Assembly: GCA_011322715.1 (NCBI GenBank)
Contig: DRLX01000425.1
Location: forward strand, 1-13,540
DNA from: Desulfobulbaceae bacterium
GTDB lineage: Bacteria > Desulfobacterota > Desulfobulbia > Desulfobulbales > Desulfobulbaceae
Reading direction: 5' to 3'
DNA length: 13,540 nt
The notes under the pieces were generated by a model. The model was not told the origin of the DNA, ran no database searches, and saw nothing but the letters and a program-made list of their open reading frames with translations. Shown piece by piece: positions 1 through 6,716 of this stretch (positions are counted from its first letter, which is position 1; each line of letters starts with the position of its first letter). The translations under genes were made by a program, and so were the position numbers.

Positions 1-40
1 AACTACATATAGACAACGATTGAGCAACAGGAGAAAGACC

Positions 41-1066
41 ATGAATTACTGCCGCTACCTGCTTGTTGGTTTGATGGCACTTCTCATCAGTGGTTGCGGT
101 CAGACCGTTACCGAATCCCTGAAACAGCTGCTGGTGAAAAAGAGTTCGGCAGGGGGTGATAAAACCATTGTCATCCTCCCCTTTGCCGACTACTCGGAAG
201 GAGATGATATTGCCTCCGCCTATCACAGGAGCCTGTATATCAATGCCGGCCTCACCGATGAACTGGTCAGCAACAGCTTTCGTCTGCCCGTACAGGAAGA
301 TGTGTTCCGCTATCTTGCCGATCAGCATATCATCAATGTGGTTGCCTATGAGAAAAAGAGCAACGCCTCTCTTGAAGATGAGATACAAAATGGTGAATGG
401 TCAAGTAAGATGAAGGCCGAGTTGCAACGATATGACGAGATGTCGCGCAGAGAACGCGCCAATAAACCCGTTTTGGGCAGTCCCGGCACCCATGGCTTGA
501 CCCAACAGGAAATCGTCAAAATAGGCCGTCATTTCAATGCCGACTATATTCTGCGCGGACGGATCATTCAGTACAAAAGCCGGCAGGACCCCTCCTGGTC
601 GCCGATGAAAAAAGGATTAATCGGCTTTATCACCGGCGCCAGCAACAAGTTGGCCTTTGGACAGGCCAGCTCCGACAAATATGACAACTGGGGCAATATG
701 CTGGCCGGTGGTACCTATGGCGCCATTGCCGGTAACTCCTGGGCCAATGGCCCCTGGGATTCGGATGGTTCCAACCAGCTTTTCGGCTCCGCCGATGCCT
801 CAGCATCAAACGCCATTGTCTGGGGGGCTGTCGGGGCCGGGCTTGGTCACATGGCCCACAAAACCGGCAAAACTCCCCAGGCGGTTGTCCAGTTGCGTAT
901 CTGGGTGCAGGATGCCTATACCGGCGATGTGGTCTGGACCAACCGGGTTGATGTCAAGGTATCGCCCAAGACCTTCTTTGCCGATTACCAGTATGATGCC
1001 CTTTTTGAGGCAGCAACGGAAAAAGCGGTATCAACCCTTGTTGACAACTTTGCTCAAAGCCTGTAA
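41..1066 (+). CDS. Outer-membrane-type lipoprotein, CsgG/LpoB-like
   Basis: Encodes a 341-residue protein. I start it at the ATG at 41 because an AGGAG Shine-Dalgarno sequence lies at 29-33 with 7-nt spacing; a TTG at 20 in the same frame is less likely. Residues 1-18 form a short hydrophobic signal ending in the lipobox I-S-G-C, so C19 should be lipidated; G20 at +2 does not suggest inner-membrane retention. Residues about 43-60 (TIVILPFADYSEGDD) and the C-terminal stretch with VQLRIWVQDAYTGDVVW resemble the alpha/beta core of CsgG/LpoB/TolB-N-type lipoproteins, where a TG(E/D)VVW strand is common. Between them, residues about 195-285 are rich in Gly/Ala/Ser and include short hydrophobic runs. 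Family placement comes from motif resemblance only. A specific role, such as secretion channel or synthase activator, cannot be assigned. It is a lone plus-strand gene as seen here. Confidence 0.8.
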   Translation: MNYCRYLLVGLMALLISGCGQTVTESLKQLLVKKSSAGGDKTIVILPFADYSEGDDIASAYHRSLYINAGLTDELVSNSFRLPVQEDVFRYLADQHIINVVAYEKKSNASLEDEIQNGEWSSKMKAELQRYDEMSRRERANKPVLGSPGTHGLTQQEIVKIGRHFNADYILRGRIIQYKSRQDPSWSPMKKGLIGFITGASNKLAFGQASSDKYDNWGNMLAGGTYGAIAGNSWANGPWDSDGSNQLFGSADASASNAIVWGAVGAGLGHMAHKTGKTPQAVVQLRIWVQDAYTGDVVWTNRVDVKVSPKTFFADYQYDALFEAATEKAVSTLVDNFAQSL

Positions 1067-1090
1067 TTATTGAAATAATCACAAGGTAAC

Positions 1091-1134
1091 AAAAAAAGGG
1101 GTTGGTCATTACAATGACCAACCCCTTTTTTTTT
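1091..1134. terminator. Bidirectional intrinsic terminator
   Basis: A perfect 11-13 bp stem is formed by GGGGTTGGTCA (1098-1108) and TGACCAACCCC (1115-1125) around a loop of 2-6 nt. It is preceded by seven A (1091-1097) and followed by nine T (1126-1134). Read on either strand it is a GC-containing hairpin followed by a U tract. It can therefore end both the lipoprotein transcript (plus) and the uvrA-secB transcript (minus). The stop codons of the two genes flank it by 24 and 18 nt. Confidence 0.95.
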
Positions 1135-1152
1135 GTGCTTTGTTTCGTTCGC

Positions 1153-1617
1153 TTACGAGTCTTTCTTTTCCCGTTGCGAGTTTTCATACAGGGCGACAAA
1201 ATTAATCGGTTCCATAAGAAATGGCATGAAACCGCCGTCAACGGAGAGCTGACTGGCGATCTGCCTGGTGAAGGGAAAAAGCATCAATGGACAGTCAACC
1301 GCCATCACCCGCTCCAGGTGTTCCGCCGGAATGTTTTTCAACAGGAAGACGGCGGCATGCTCAATCTCGATAATGAACATCACGGTGTCATCCGCATTCT
1401 TATCAAGCACCTTGGCCGTCATATTGATGGTCACCTCAAAATGATCATCATCAACCTTTTGGTTGCTCAACTTGAGGTTGAAGTCCACCTTGGGTTCCTG
1501 GTTCCTGGCCAGAAAAATCCCGGGCGCATTGGGACTTTCAAAAGAAAGGTCTTTGACATACATCTTCTGCATCCGAAAGACCGGCAACTCTTCAGCATTT
1601 GTCTGCTCTTCACTCAT
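1153..1617 (-). CDS. secB: Protein-export chaperone SecB
   Basis: Encodes 154 residues, the usual SecB length (about 155). The N-terminal half carries the characteristic YVKDLSFESPNAP stretch (about residues 20-32). It is followed by the beta strands that line the preprotein-binding groove, and by the C-terminal DGGFMPFLMEPINFVALYE segment just before a charged tail. SecB forms a tetramer in the cytoplasm, holds precursors unfolded and hands them to SecA. The ATG at 1617 has a GAGGG ribosome-binding sequence (1626-1630) with 8-nt spacing. It lies 93 nt downstream of uvrA on the same strand. The AT-rich gap contains a TATAAT on the minus strand but no convincing -35 at correct distance, so secB may share the uvrA transcript or have a weak promoter of its own. 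The shared terminator follows its stop. Confidence 0.97.
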   Translation of the reverse strand: MSEEQTNAEELPVFRMQKMYVKDLSFESPNAPGIFLARNQEPKVDFNLKLSNQKVDDDHFEVTINMTAKVLDKNADDTVMFIIEIEHAAVFLLKNIPAEHLERVMAVDCPLMLFPFTRQIASQLSVDGGFMPFLMEPINFVALYENSQREKKDS

Positions 1618-1710
1618 CGCTTTTTCCCTCTTTTTAAGTAGTTATAAATCCATAAAAACATTAAAGGAAGATTATTATATATTCACCTTACCATTACAAC
1701 CGCTCACTGC

Positions 1711-4554
1711 TCAACCGCTTTTTTCACCCAGGGTCTGTTTGAGAAACCTGCCGGTATAGGAATCCGGACAGTCGGCAACCTCTTCCGGAGTACCGCAGAA
1801 GACAACCCTTCCACCCCCGTCTCCCCCCTCCGGTCCAAGGTCAATTACATAATCAGCCGTTTTGATCACATCCAGATTATGTTCAATGACCACCACAGTG
1901 TTGCCGCTGTCGACAAGTCGACCAAGCACTGCAAGCAGATGCCTGATATCGGCCGGATGCAGACCGGTGGTGGGCTCATCCAGAATATAGAGGGTCTTGC
2001 CGGTTGAGCGACGGCTTAACTCCTTGGCAAGCTTAACCCGCTGGGCCTCGCCACCGGACAGGGTAACGGAAGACTGTCCCAGGGTAATATAGCCAAGCCC
2101 CACATCAAAAACGGTCTGCAGCCTGTTTTTGACAGGAGGGATATTGTTAAAAAACTCCAGAGCCTCCTCGACGGTCATGGCCAGGATATCGGCGATATTT
2201 TTCCCCTTATACCGTATTTCCAGGGTTTCACGGTTGTAGCGCCTGCCCTGACACTGTTCGCAGGTCACATAAATATCGGGCAGAAAATGCATGGCAATCC
2301 GAATGACCCCGTCCCCTTCGCAGGCCTCACAGCGACCTCCCTTGATATTAAAGCTGAAACGGCCGATCTTGTATCCCCTGGCTCTGGATTCCGGCAACCG
2401 GGCCAGTAGTTCACGAATCGGAGTCAATACCCCTGTGTAAGTCGCAGGATTTGATCTGGGTGTTCTCCCGATCGGGCTCTGATCGATATCAATGACCTTG
2501 TCAATATGGTCCAGACCTGTGATTTTCTCTTTTGCTCCGCGCCGATATCTTCCTTCCTGAAAATAGCGTCTGATTTCCTTAAACAGGGTCTCAATGACCA
2601 GCGAACTTTTGCCGGACCCGGAAACTCCGGTTACACAGGTCAACACGCCCAGCGGAAAACGGACCTTCACATTACGAAGATTATTGACCGATGCATTGTT
2701 CACAATCAGGCAACGTGCTTTTGTCTTTGGAATGCGCCTGCGTTTTTTAGGCACTTCAATAGCAAGCCTGCCGGAAAGATAGGCGCCTGTCAATGATTCC
2801 GGACAATCAAGCAGGCCGGCAACGTTACCGGAATACAGAATCTCTCCACCGTGTACCCCGGCCCCGGGGCCGATATCAAGGACATGGTCGGCGGTGGCGA
2901 TTGTATCGGTATCATGTTCTACCACGATAACGGTGTTACCGAGATCACGAAGACTGAGCAGGGTCTTTATCAGCTTGTTATTATCCCGCTGGTGCAAACC
3001 AATGCTTGGTTCATCAAGGATATATAAAACACCGGCCAGTCGGGAACCAATCTGTGAGGCAAGACGAATCCTCTGGGCCTCACCACCGGAAAGAGTGCCG
3101 GCCTTCCTGTCCAGAGAAAGGTAGCCGAGGCCAACCCCCTGCAGAAAGGACAACCGCTCCCGGACCTCCTTTAATATCGGTTCTGCAATAAAGGCTTCAC
3201 GGGTCTGAAATTTTATTCCGTCAAGTTCATCAATCAACTGCTCGATGGAAAGGGCCGTCATCTCCATAATCGACCACCTGCCGATGCGCACGGCAAGGGC
3301 CTCTTCTTTCAGCCGTGCACCATGGCACCCCGGACAGGGCTGCTCGTTCATAAAACGGGCCACCTCCTCGCGCACCCGGTTCGACGACGTCTCTCGAAAG
3401 AGACGATTCAGCCGGGGAATAATACCTTCGAATCGAATCGTTGAAACAAGCCGTCTCCGGCCCCGTTGGTGATGGAATTCAATTTTCTCACGACCCGTTC
3501 CCTGCAGTATTTTTTTTTGGACGCTCTTAGGCAGCCGTTTAAACGGGACATCCAGATCAAATCCATAATGACGGGACAGGGCCTGCAGCCACTGGGTTGA
3601 ATAGGTGGCAAGTTTACGGCGGTTCCAGGGGGCAATCGCTCCTTCATTGAGACTTAAACTTTCATCGGGAACAACGAGCTTCTCGTCAACAAACTGATTG
3701 GCGCCCAGTCCGCTGCACACGGGGCAGGCCCCCTGAGGATTGTTAAAGGAGAACAACTGGGTGGACAGATTCGGCACCGAAATACCACAGCGATGACAGG
3801 CCGCCGACTCACTGAGCAGCATCTCCTCCCCCGTTACCGGGAAAACAACCTGTATGGTCCCCTCGCTGAGCCTGATCGCCGTACTGACCGATTCCTCCAG
3901 TCTCCGGCGCAGACCAGGCTTAATCACCAACCGATCAACCACCGCTTCAATGGTATGGTGTTTGTTCTTTTCAAGAGAGATATCCGTCGACAAGGAAACA
4001 ATTTCACCATTGATCCGGACCCGGACATAGCCCTCTTTACGCAACTGCAGAAGTACCTGTTCATGCCGCCCCTTTTTACCGATGACAAGAGGGGCCAGGA
4101 GAATAATTTTTTCTCCTTCAGGCCGCTGCAACAAAATCTCCACCATGTCCTCAATGGACTGGGAACGGATGGGATCACCGCATTTGGGACAATGGGGCTG
4201 ACCGGCCCGGGCAAAGAGGAGGCGTAGATGGTCATAAATCTCGGTCACCGTGCCTACGGTGGAGCGGGGATTTTTACTGGTTGTCTTCTGCTCAATGGAA
4301 ACCGCCGGAGAGAGACCTTCAAGAAGATCGACATCCGGTTTGTCCATCTGCCCTAAAAACTGCCGGGCATAAGTGGAGAGCGATTCAACATAACGCCTCT
4401 GGCCCTCGGCATACAGGGTATCAAAGGCCAGAGTCGATTTTCCGGATCCGGACAACCCGGTAAACACCACCAGTTTATTGCGCGGCAGATCAACGGAAAT
4501 ATTCTTCAGATTATGCATTCGTGCGCCACGAATGCGGATAAATTGTGGTTCCAT
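1711..4554 (-). CDS. uvrA: Excinuclease ABC subunit A
   Basis: Encodes 947 residues, a full-length UvrA (usual length about 940). This is the damage-sensing ABC ATPase of nucleotide excision repair, which loads UvrB on lesions. Visible motifs: first Walker A GLSGSGKST at 33-41; UvrB-binding and insertion regions with zinc ligands C253, C256, C277, C280; first ABC signature LSGGEAQ at 488-494 and ILDEP at 512-516; second Walker A GVSGSGKSS at 643-651; second zinc finger C742, C745, C765, C768; second signature LSGGEAQ at 832-838 and ILDEP at 857-861. All key residues are present and there is no frameshift. The start at 4554 lacks a clear Shine-Dalgarno sequence. The 41-nt gap to the upstream CoA-binding gene includes a perfect 10-bp palindrome, GATAATTATC, at 4567-4576. 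Probably co-transcribed with that gene, and perhaps with secB. Confidence 0.98.
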   Translation of the reverse strand: MEPQFIRIRGARMHNLKNISVDLPRNKLVVFTGLSGSGKSTLAFDTLYAEGQRRYVESLSTYARQFLGQMDKPDVDLLEGLSPAVSIEQKTTSKNPRSTVGTVTEIYDHLRLLFARAGQPHCPKCGDPIRSQSIEDMVEILLQRPEGEKIILLAPLVIGKKGRHEQVLLQLRKEGYVRVRINGEIVSLSTDISLEKNKHHTIEAVVDRLVIKPGLRRRLEESVSTAIRLSEGTIQVVFPVTGEEMLLSESAACHRCGISVPNLSTQLFSFNNPQGACPVCSGLGANQFVDEKLVVPDESLSLNEGAIAPWNRRKLATYSTQWLQALSRHYGFDLDVPFKRLPKSVQKKILQGTGREKIEFHHQRGRRRLVSTIRFEGIIPRLNRLFRETSSNRVREEVARFMNEQPCPGCHGARLKEEALAVRIGRWSIMEMTALSIEQLIDELDGIKFQTREAFIAEPILKEVRERLSFLQGVGLGYLSLDRKAGTLSGGEAQRIRLASQIGSRLAGVLYILDEPSIGLHQRDNNKLIKTLLSLRDLGNTVIVVEHDTDTIATADHVLDIGPGAGVHGGEILYSGNVAGLLDCPESLTGAYLSGRLAIEVPKKRRRIPKTKARCLIVNNASVNNLRNVKVRFPLGVLTCVTGVSGSGKSSLVIETLFKEIRRYFQEGRYRRGAKEKITGLDHIDKVIDIDQSPIGRTPRSNPATYTGVLTPIRELLARLPESRARGYKIGRFSFNIKGGRCEACEGDGVIRIAMHFLPDIYVTCEQCQGRRYNRETLEIRYKGKNIADILAMTVEEALEFFNNIPPVKNRLQTVFDVGLGYITLGQSSVTLSGGEAQRVKLAKELSRRSTGKTLYILDEPTTGLHPADIRHLLAVLGRLVDSGNTVVVIEHNLDVIKTADYVIDLGPEGGDGGGRVVFCGTPEEVADCPDSYTGRFLKQTLGEKSG

Positions 4555-4595
4555 GGAAGAAATTCAGATAATTATCGAAAAATTTAAATCAAAAA

Positions 4596-5003
4596 TCAGA
4601 ATCCGGAGACAAGCCATTGATGATCGCTTTTAAGGCAGCGATCCATAACGACCTCAATCCCAGCCTTCCGGGCAAGCTCGGCGGCCTCTTCGTTGACGAT
4701 GCCCTGCTGCATCCAGATGACCTTTGCGCCGATAGAGACACCATCGTGCACAATCGACAACACCTGGTCGGCCCGACGAAAAATATCGACCACATCGACG
4801 GACTTGCCGATGGAGAGCAGATCGGGATAGCATGGCAGACCAAGGATCCTGTCCTGTCCGGGATTGACGGGAATAATCGTACAGCCCACATCAAGCAGAT
4901 ACCGGGCAACCTGATGGCTGGGCCGATGCTCTTTCGGGGACAGGCCGACCACGGCAATGGTCGGCCGACCGATAAAAATAGATTGCAGCACCCTGACCGG
5001 CAT
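4596..5003 (-). CDS. CoA-binding domain protein (YccU family)
   Basis: Encodes 135 residues when started at the ATG at 5003, matching the usual length of about 135-140 for this single-domain Rossmann-fold family. Conserved landmarks are TIAVVGLSPKEHRPSHQVA (residues 15-33), IIPVNP (43-48), VDVVDIFRR (69-77), VIWMQQGIVNEEAA (95-108) and VVMDRC (118-123). The fold resembles the CoA-binding domain of succinyl-CoA synthetase alpha. The physiological role of stand-alone members is not established. The reading frame stays open upstream to 5195, but the extra 64 residues match nothing in the family and overlay a structured intergenic region, so I reject the longer form. There is no good Shine-Dalgarno sequence at 5003. 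A purine run (AAGGGGG) about 30 nt upstream is too far for this start and fits no alternative one. It is the first gene of the group leading into uvrA. Confidence 0.9.
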   Translation of the reverse strand: MPVRVLQSIFIGRPTIAVVGLSPKEHRPSHQVARYLLDVGCTIIPVNPGQDRILGLPCYPDLLSIGKSVDVVDIFRRADQVLSIVHDGVSIGAKVIWMQQGIVNEEAAELARKAGIEVVMDRCLKSDHQWLVSGF

Positions 5004-5236
5004 CAGCGACCGGTCGAATTGTGAAAAGATATTTACCCCCTTTCCCTGCTGTGGTAGACTATGGGTTTTATTGTAGGTAGCCTGTAGCCAAAAATACAGG
5101 TTTGTCCATCGACAAAAAATAAATTCTGTGGGCCTATCCCATTTTTCCATCAACTCTCTTGTCGATGGAAGGAAAAACGGGCTCTTTTTTCGCAACGCGA
5201 AATATGTACTGAAATATTACAAAAATACCACTTATC
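5004..5236. promoter_or_regulatory. Divergent intergenic region with stacked inverted repeats
   Basis: This region separates the minus-strand CoA-binding/uvrA group from plus-strand glyQ. It contains, in plus coordinates: a dyad CCTGTA-N8-TACAGG (5081-5100); directly next to it TTTGTC-N4-GACAAA (5101-5116); an 11-bp inverted pair TCCATCGACAA (5105-5115) with TTGTCGATGGA (5159-5169); a competing 7-bp pair TTCCATC (5145-5151) with GATGGAA (5164-5170); and TTTCGC-N3-GCGAAA (5188-5202). On the minus strand a -10-like TACAAT lies at 5075-5070, just downstream of the first dyad, with no good -35. On the plus strand TTTACC (5032-5037), a 17-nt spacer and TAGACT (5055-5060) is a weak candidate for glyQ, which would give a structured leader of about 170 nt. 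No T-box sequence or known riboswitch core was recognised. Confidence 0.55.
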
Positions 5237-6118
5237 ATGTATTTTCAAGATATCATTGCCGCCCTCAATAATTACTGGGCCTCACAGGGTTGCGTCGTTA
5301 TGCAGCCCTATGATATGGAGGTCGGAGCAGGCACCTTTCATCCCGCCACCCTGCTCCGGGCACTGGGACCCGAACCCTGGAAGGCCGCCTATGTACAGCC
5401 TTCCAGACGTCCGACCGACGGTCGCTATGGAGAAAACCCCAACCGGCTTCAACACTACTATCAATATCAGGTCATCATCAAGCCTTCCCCAAAGGACATT
5501 CAAAACATGTACCTGGAAAGCCTGAAACAATTCGGTCTCAACCTCCTCGAGCACGACATCCGATTTGTCGAAGATGATTGGGAATCACCAACTCTGGGCG
5601 CGTGGGGACTTGGTTGGGAGGTATGGCTGGATGGTATGGAAATCACGCAGTTTACCTACTTTCAGCAGGCTGGATCAATTGATTTAAAGCCCATTACCGT
5701 GGAAGTGACCTATGGCCTTGAGCGAATCGCCATGTACCTGCAGAAGGTCGACTCCGTCTATGACATCCGCTGGAATAAACAGGTGACCTATGGACAGATC
5801 TTTCAACAGGCCGAACGTGAATTTTCCGCATTCAACTTCGAAGAGGCCAACGTTGCAGACCTGGTCAACGCCTTTGACAACTATGAACGGGATGCCCATA
5901 GCCTTGTCGAAAAAAACCTTATCCTCCCCGCCTATGACTACTGTCTGAAATGTTCCCACACCTTTAACTTGCTTGACGCCCGCAAAGCAATTTCCGTTGC
6001 CGAGCGAACAAGATACATCGGCAGAATTCGTCAGATTGCCCGTGCAGTGGCCCGGGCCTATGTGGCCCAGAGAGAAGAAATGGGATATCCGCTGCTGGTA
6101 GAGAGACAGACGGCGTGA
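5237..6118 (+). CDS. glyQ: Glycyl-tRNA synthetase alpha subunit
   Basis: Encodes 293 residues (family about 290-303). This is the catalytic alpha chain of the bacterial alpha2beta2 glycyl-tRNA synthetase, which activates glycine with ATP; the beta chain (GlyS) recognises tRNA-Gly. Class II landmarks are intact: the VGAGTFHPATLLRALGPEPW block (residues 29-48), the nearly invariant PSRRPTDGRYGENPNRLQHY (55-74), WESPTLGAWGLGWEVWLDG (115-133) and the motif-3-type TYGLERIAMYLQ (158-169). The start fits family members that begin M-x-FQDII; there is no clear ribosome-binding sequence before it. Unusually, no glyS follows. The stop is 31 nt from the 3' end of a convergent selC, and I see no intrinsic terminator for glyQ in that gap. 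Confidence 0.98.
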   Translation: MYFQDIIAALNNYWASQGCVVMQPYDMEVGAGTFHPATLLRALGPEPWKAAYVQPSRRPTDGRYGENPNRLQHYYQYQVIIKPSPKDIQNMYLESLKQFGLNLLEHDIRFVEDDWESPTLGAWGLGWEVWLDGMEITQFTYFQQAGSIDLKPITVEVTYGLERIAMYLQKVDSVYDIRWNKQVTYGQIFQQAEREFSAFNFEEANVADLVNAFDNYERDAHSLVEKNLILPAYDYCLKCSHTFNLLDARKAISVAERTRYIGRIRQIARAVARAYVAQREEMGYPLLVERQTA

Positions 6119-6149
6119 ATTCTTCAGAGGAACGACGTACAAAAAAAAC

Positions 6150-6247
6150 TGGCGGAAGTGCATGGGAATCGAACCCACCTAACAGGTTATTCGCCCGTTA
6201 CACCGGATTTGAAGTCCGGGAGGGCCACCAGTGCCCTTTCCACTTCC
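6150..6247 (-). tRNA. selC: tRNA-Sec (UCA)
   Basis: A 98-nt tRNA on the minus strand inserts selenocysteine at programmed UGA codons with SelA/SelB/SelD. The 5' end is GGAAGTG and the 3' end is CACTTCC-G-CCA, so CCA is encoded. The anticodon loop CUUCAAA (anticodon UCA at 6212-6210) sits on a CCGGA/UCCGG stem. The extra arm is long, with 7 bp UAACGGG/CCUGUUA and a 7-nt loop. The T arm has the GUUCGAUUC-type loop. Acceptor pairs 1-7 are perfect, but the eighth position places G8 opposite G87. Length, anticodon and long extra arm exclude tRNA-Ser and ordinary tRNAs. A run of eight T follows the CCA after one base (6148-6141 on the minus strand), probably the transcription stop. No other selenocysteine pathway gene is in the window. 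Confidence 0.97.
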
Positions 6248-6256
6248 GCATGTCGA

Positions 6257-6285
6257 AATGTAATAACTATTGACCTGAAAAACAA
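6257..6285 (-). promoter_or_regulatory. Candidate sigma70 promoter of selC
   Basis: On the minus strand TTGTTT (6285-6280), a 17-nt spacer and TACATT (6262-6257) place the transcription start about 3 nt before the tRNA 5' end at 6247. A stronger-looking TATAAT (6297-6292) has no matching -35 and would give a leader of about 40 nt. Inferred from hexamers and spacing alone. Confidence 0.5.
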
Positions 6286-6299
6286 CTTTTTATTATACT
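6270..6299 (+). promoter_or_regulatory. Candidate sigma70 promoter for the 6379 gene
   Basis: TTGACC (6270-6275), an 18-nt spacer and TATACT (6294-6299) are each one mismatch from consensus. Transcription would begin near 6306, leaving a leader of about 70 nt with a small CCCGG/CCGGG hairpin (6338-6354). The -35 lies inside the candidate selC promoter on the other strand, so the two elements interleave. Confidence 0.55.
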
Positions 6300-6378
6300 G
6301 AATTAATATGTTGTTTTTGTTCATTTCTTATTTCATGCCCGGAACCACGCCGGGAACAGAGTCGAGCTTTATCACGGT

Positions 6379-6666
6379 ATGAATTGTAATCAGCTGATAC
6401 GATTGGCAAAAGACTGGTACACCAGGGTTGAACAGGAAACCATGGCCCCTGCCCGCATGATGGAATTTATTGATCGTCATGTGAAAGACTGTCCCACATG
6501 TCAGGCGGAAGTCGGACTCGCTGTGGAAATAGAAAAAATTCGCGAATACGTTTTGCCGGAATCAAAGATCCCCAAAGCGGTTCGTGAACGGCACCAGAAA
6601 CCAACCCCAGAAATTTCTCCGGAAGAACATAACGAAATCACTCCGGACCAGACGGACGCCACCTGA
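6379..6666 (+). CDS. Small protein with His-Cys-Cys (zf-HC2-like) motif
   Basis: Encodes 95 residues that I do not recognise as a named protein. Residues about 28-39 (EFIDRHVKDCPTC) carry H-x3-C-x2-C, the arrangement used for zinc in the ZAS/zf-HC2 domain of anti-sigma factors. The N-terminal half is predicted helical and the C-terminal third is Pro/Glu/Thr-rich and probably disordered. There is no signal peptide or membrane segment, so it should be a soluble cytoplasmic protein and not a classical membrane anti-sigma factor. A good promoter lies upstream at 6270-6299; the ribosome-binding site is weak. The MFS gene starts 50 nt downstream in the same direction. No sigma factor gene is adjacent, so an anti-sigma role is only a possibility; a metal- or redox-binding role is equally open. 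Confidence 0.7.
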   Translation: MNCNQLIRLAKDWYTRVEQETMAPARMMEFIDRHVKDCPTCQAEVGLAVEIEKIREYVLPESKIPKAVRERHQKPTPEISPEEHNEITPDQTDAT

Positions 6667-6716
6667 AAGCAAGAGAAACAAACGATACAGCGACTGTACG
6701 ACAAGCCGGCAATGCT

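Noticed and set aside
1102..1641. 179-codon plus-strand open frame across the terminator and secB
   Set aside because: It starts inside the terminator hairpin and mirrors secB in reverse; no family features.
5004..5195. 64-codon N-terminal extension of the CoA-binding gene
   Set aside because: The extension is unlike the family, the remaining 135 residues match the family length, and the segment is full of inverted repeats typical of a regulatory region.
5004..5236. T-box or glycine riboswitch upstream of glyQ
   Set aside because: No T-box consensus sequence or specifier-loop arrangement and no glycine aptamer core could be found; the hairpins present do not follow either plan.
6116..6150. 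In-frame UGA recoding (selenoprotein extension) at the end of glyQ next to selC
   Set aside because: GlyQ is full length at this stop, the downstream frame enters selC antisense sequence, and no SECIS-like hairpin follows the UGA.
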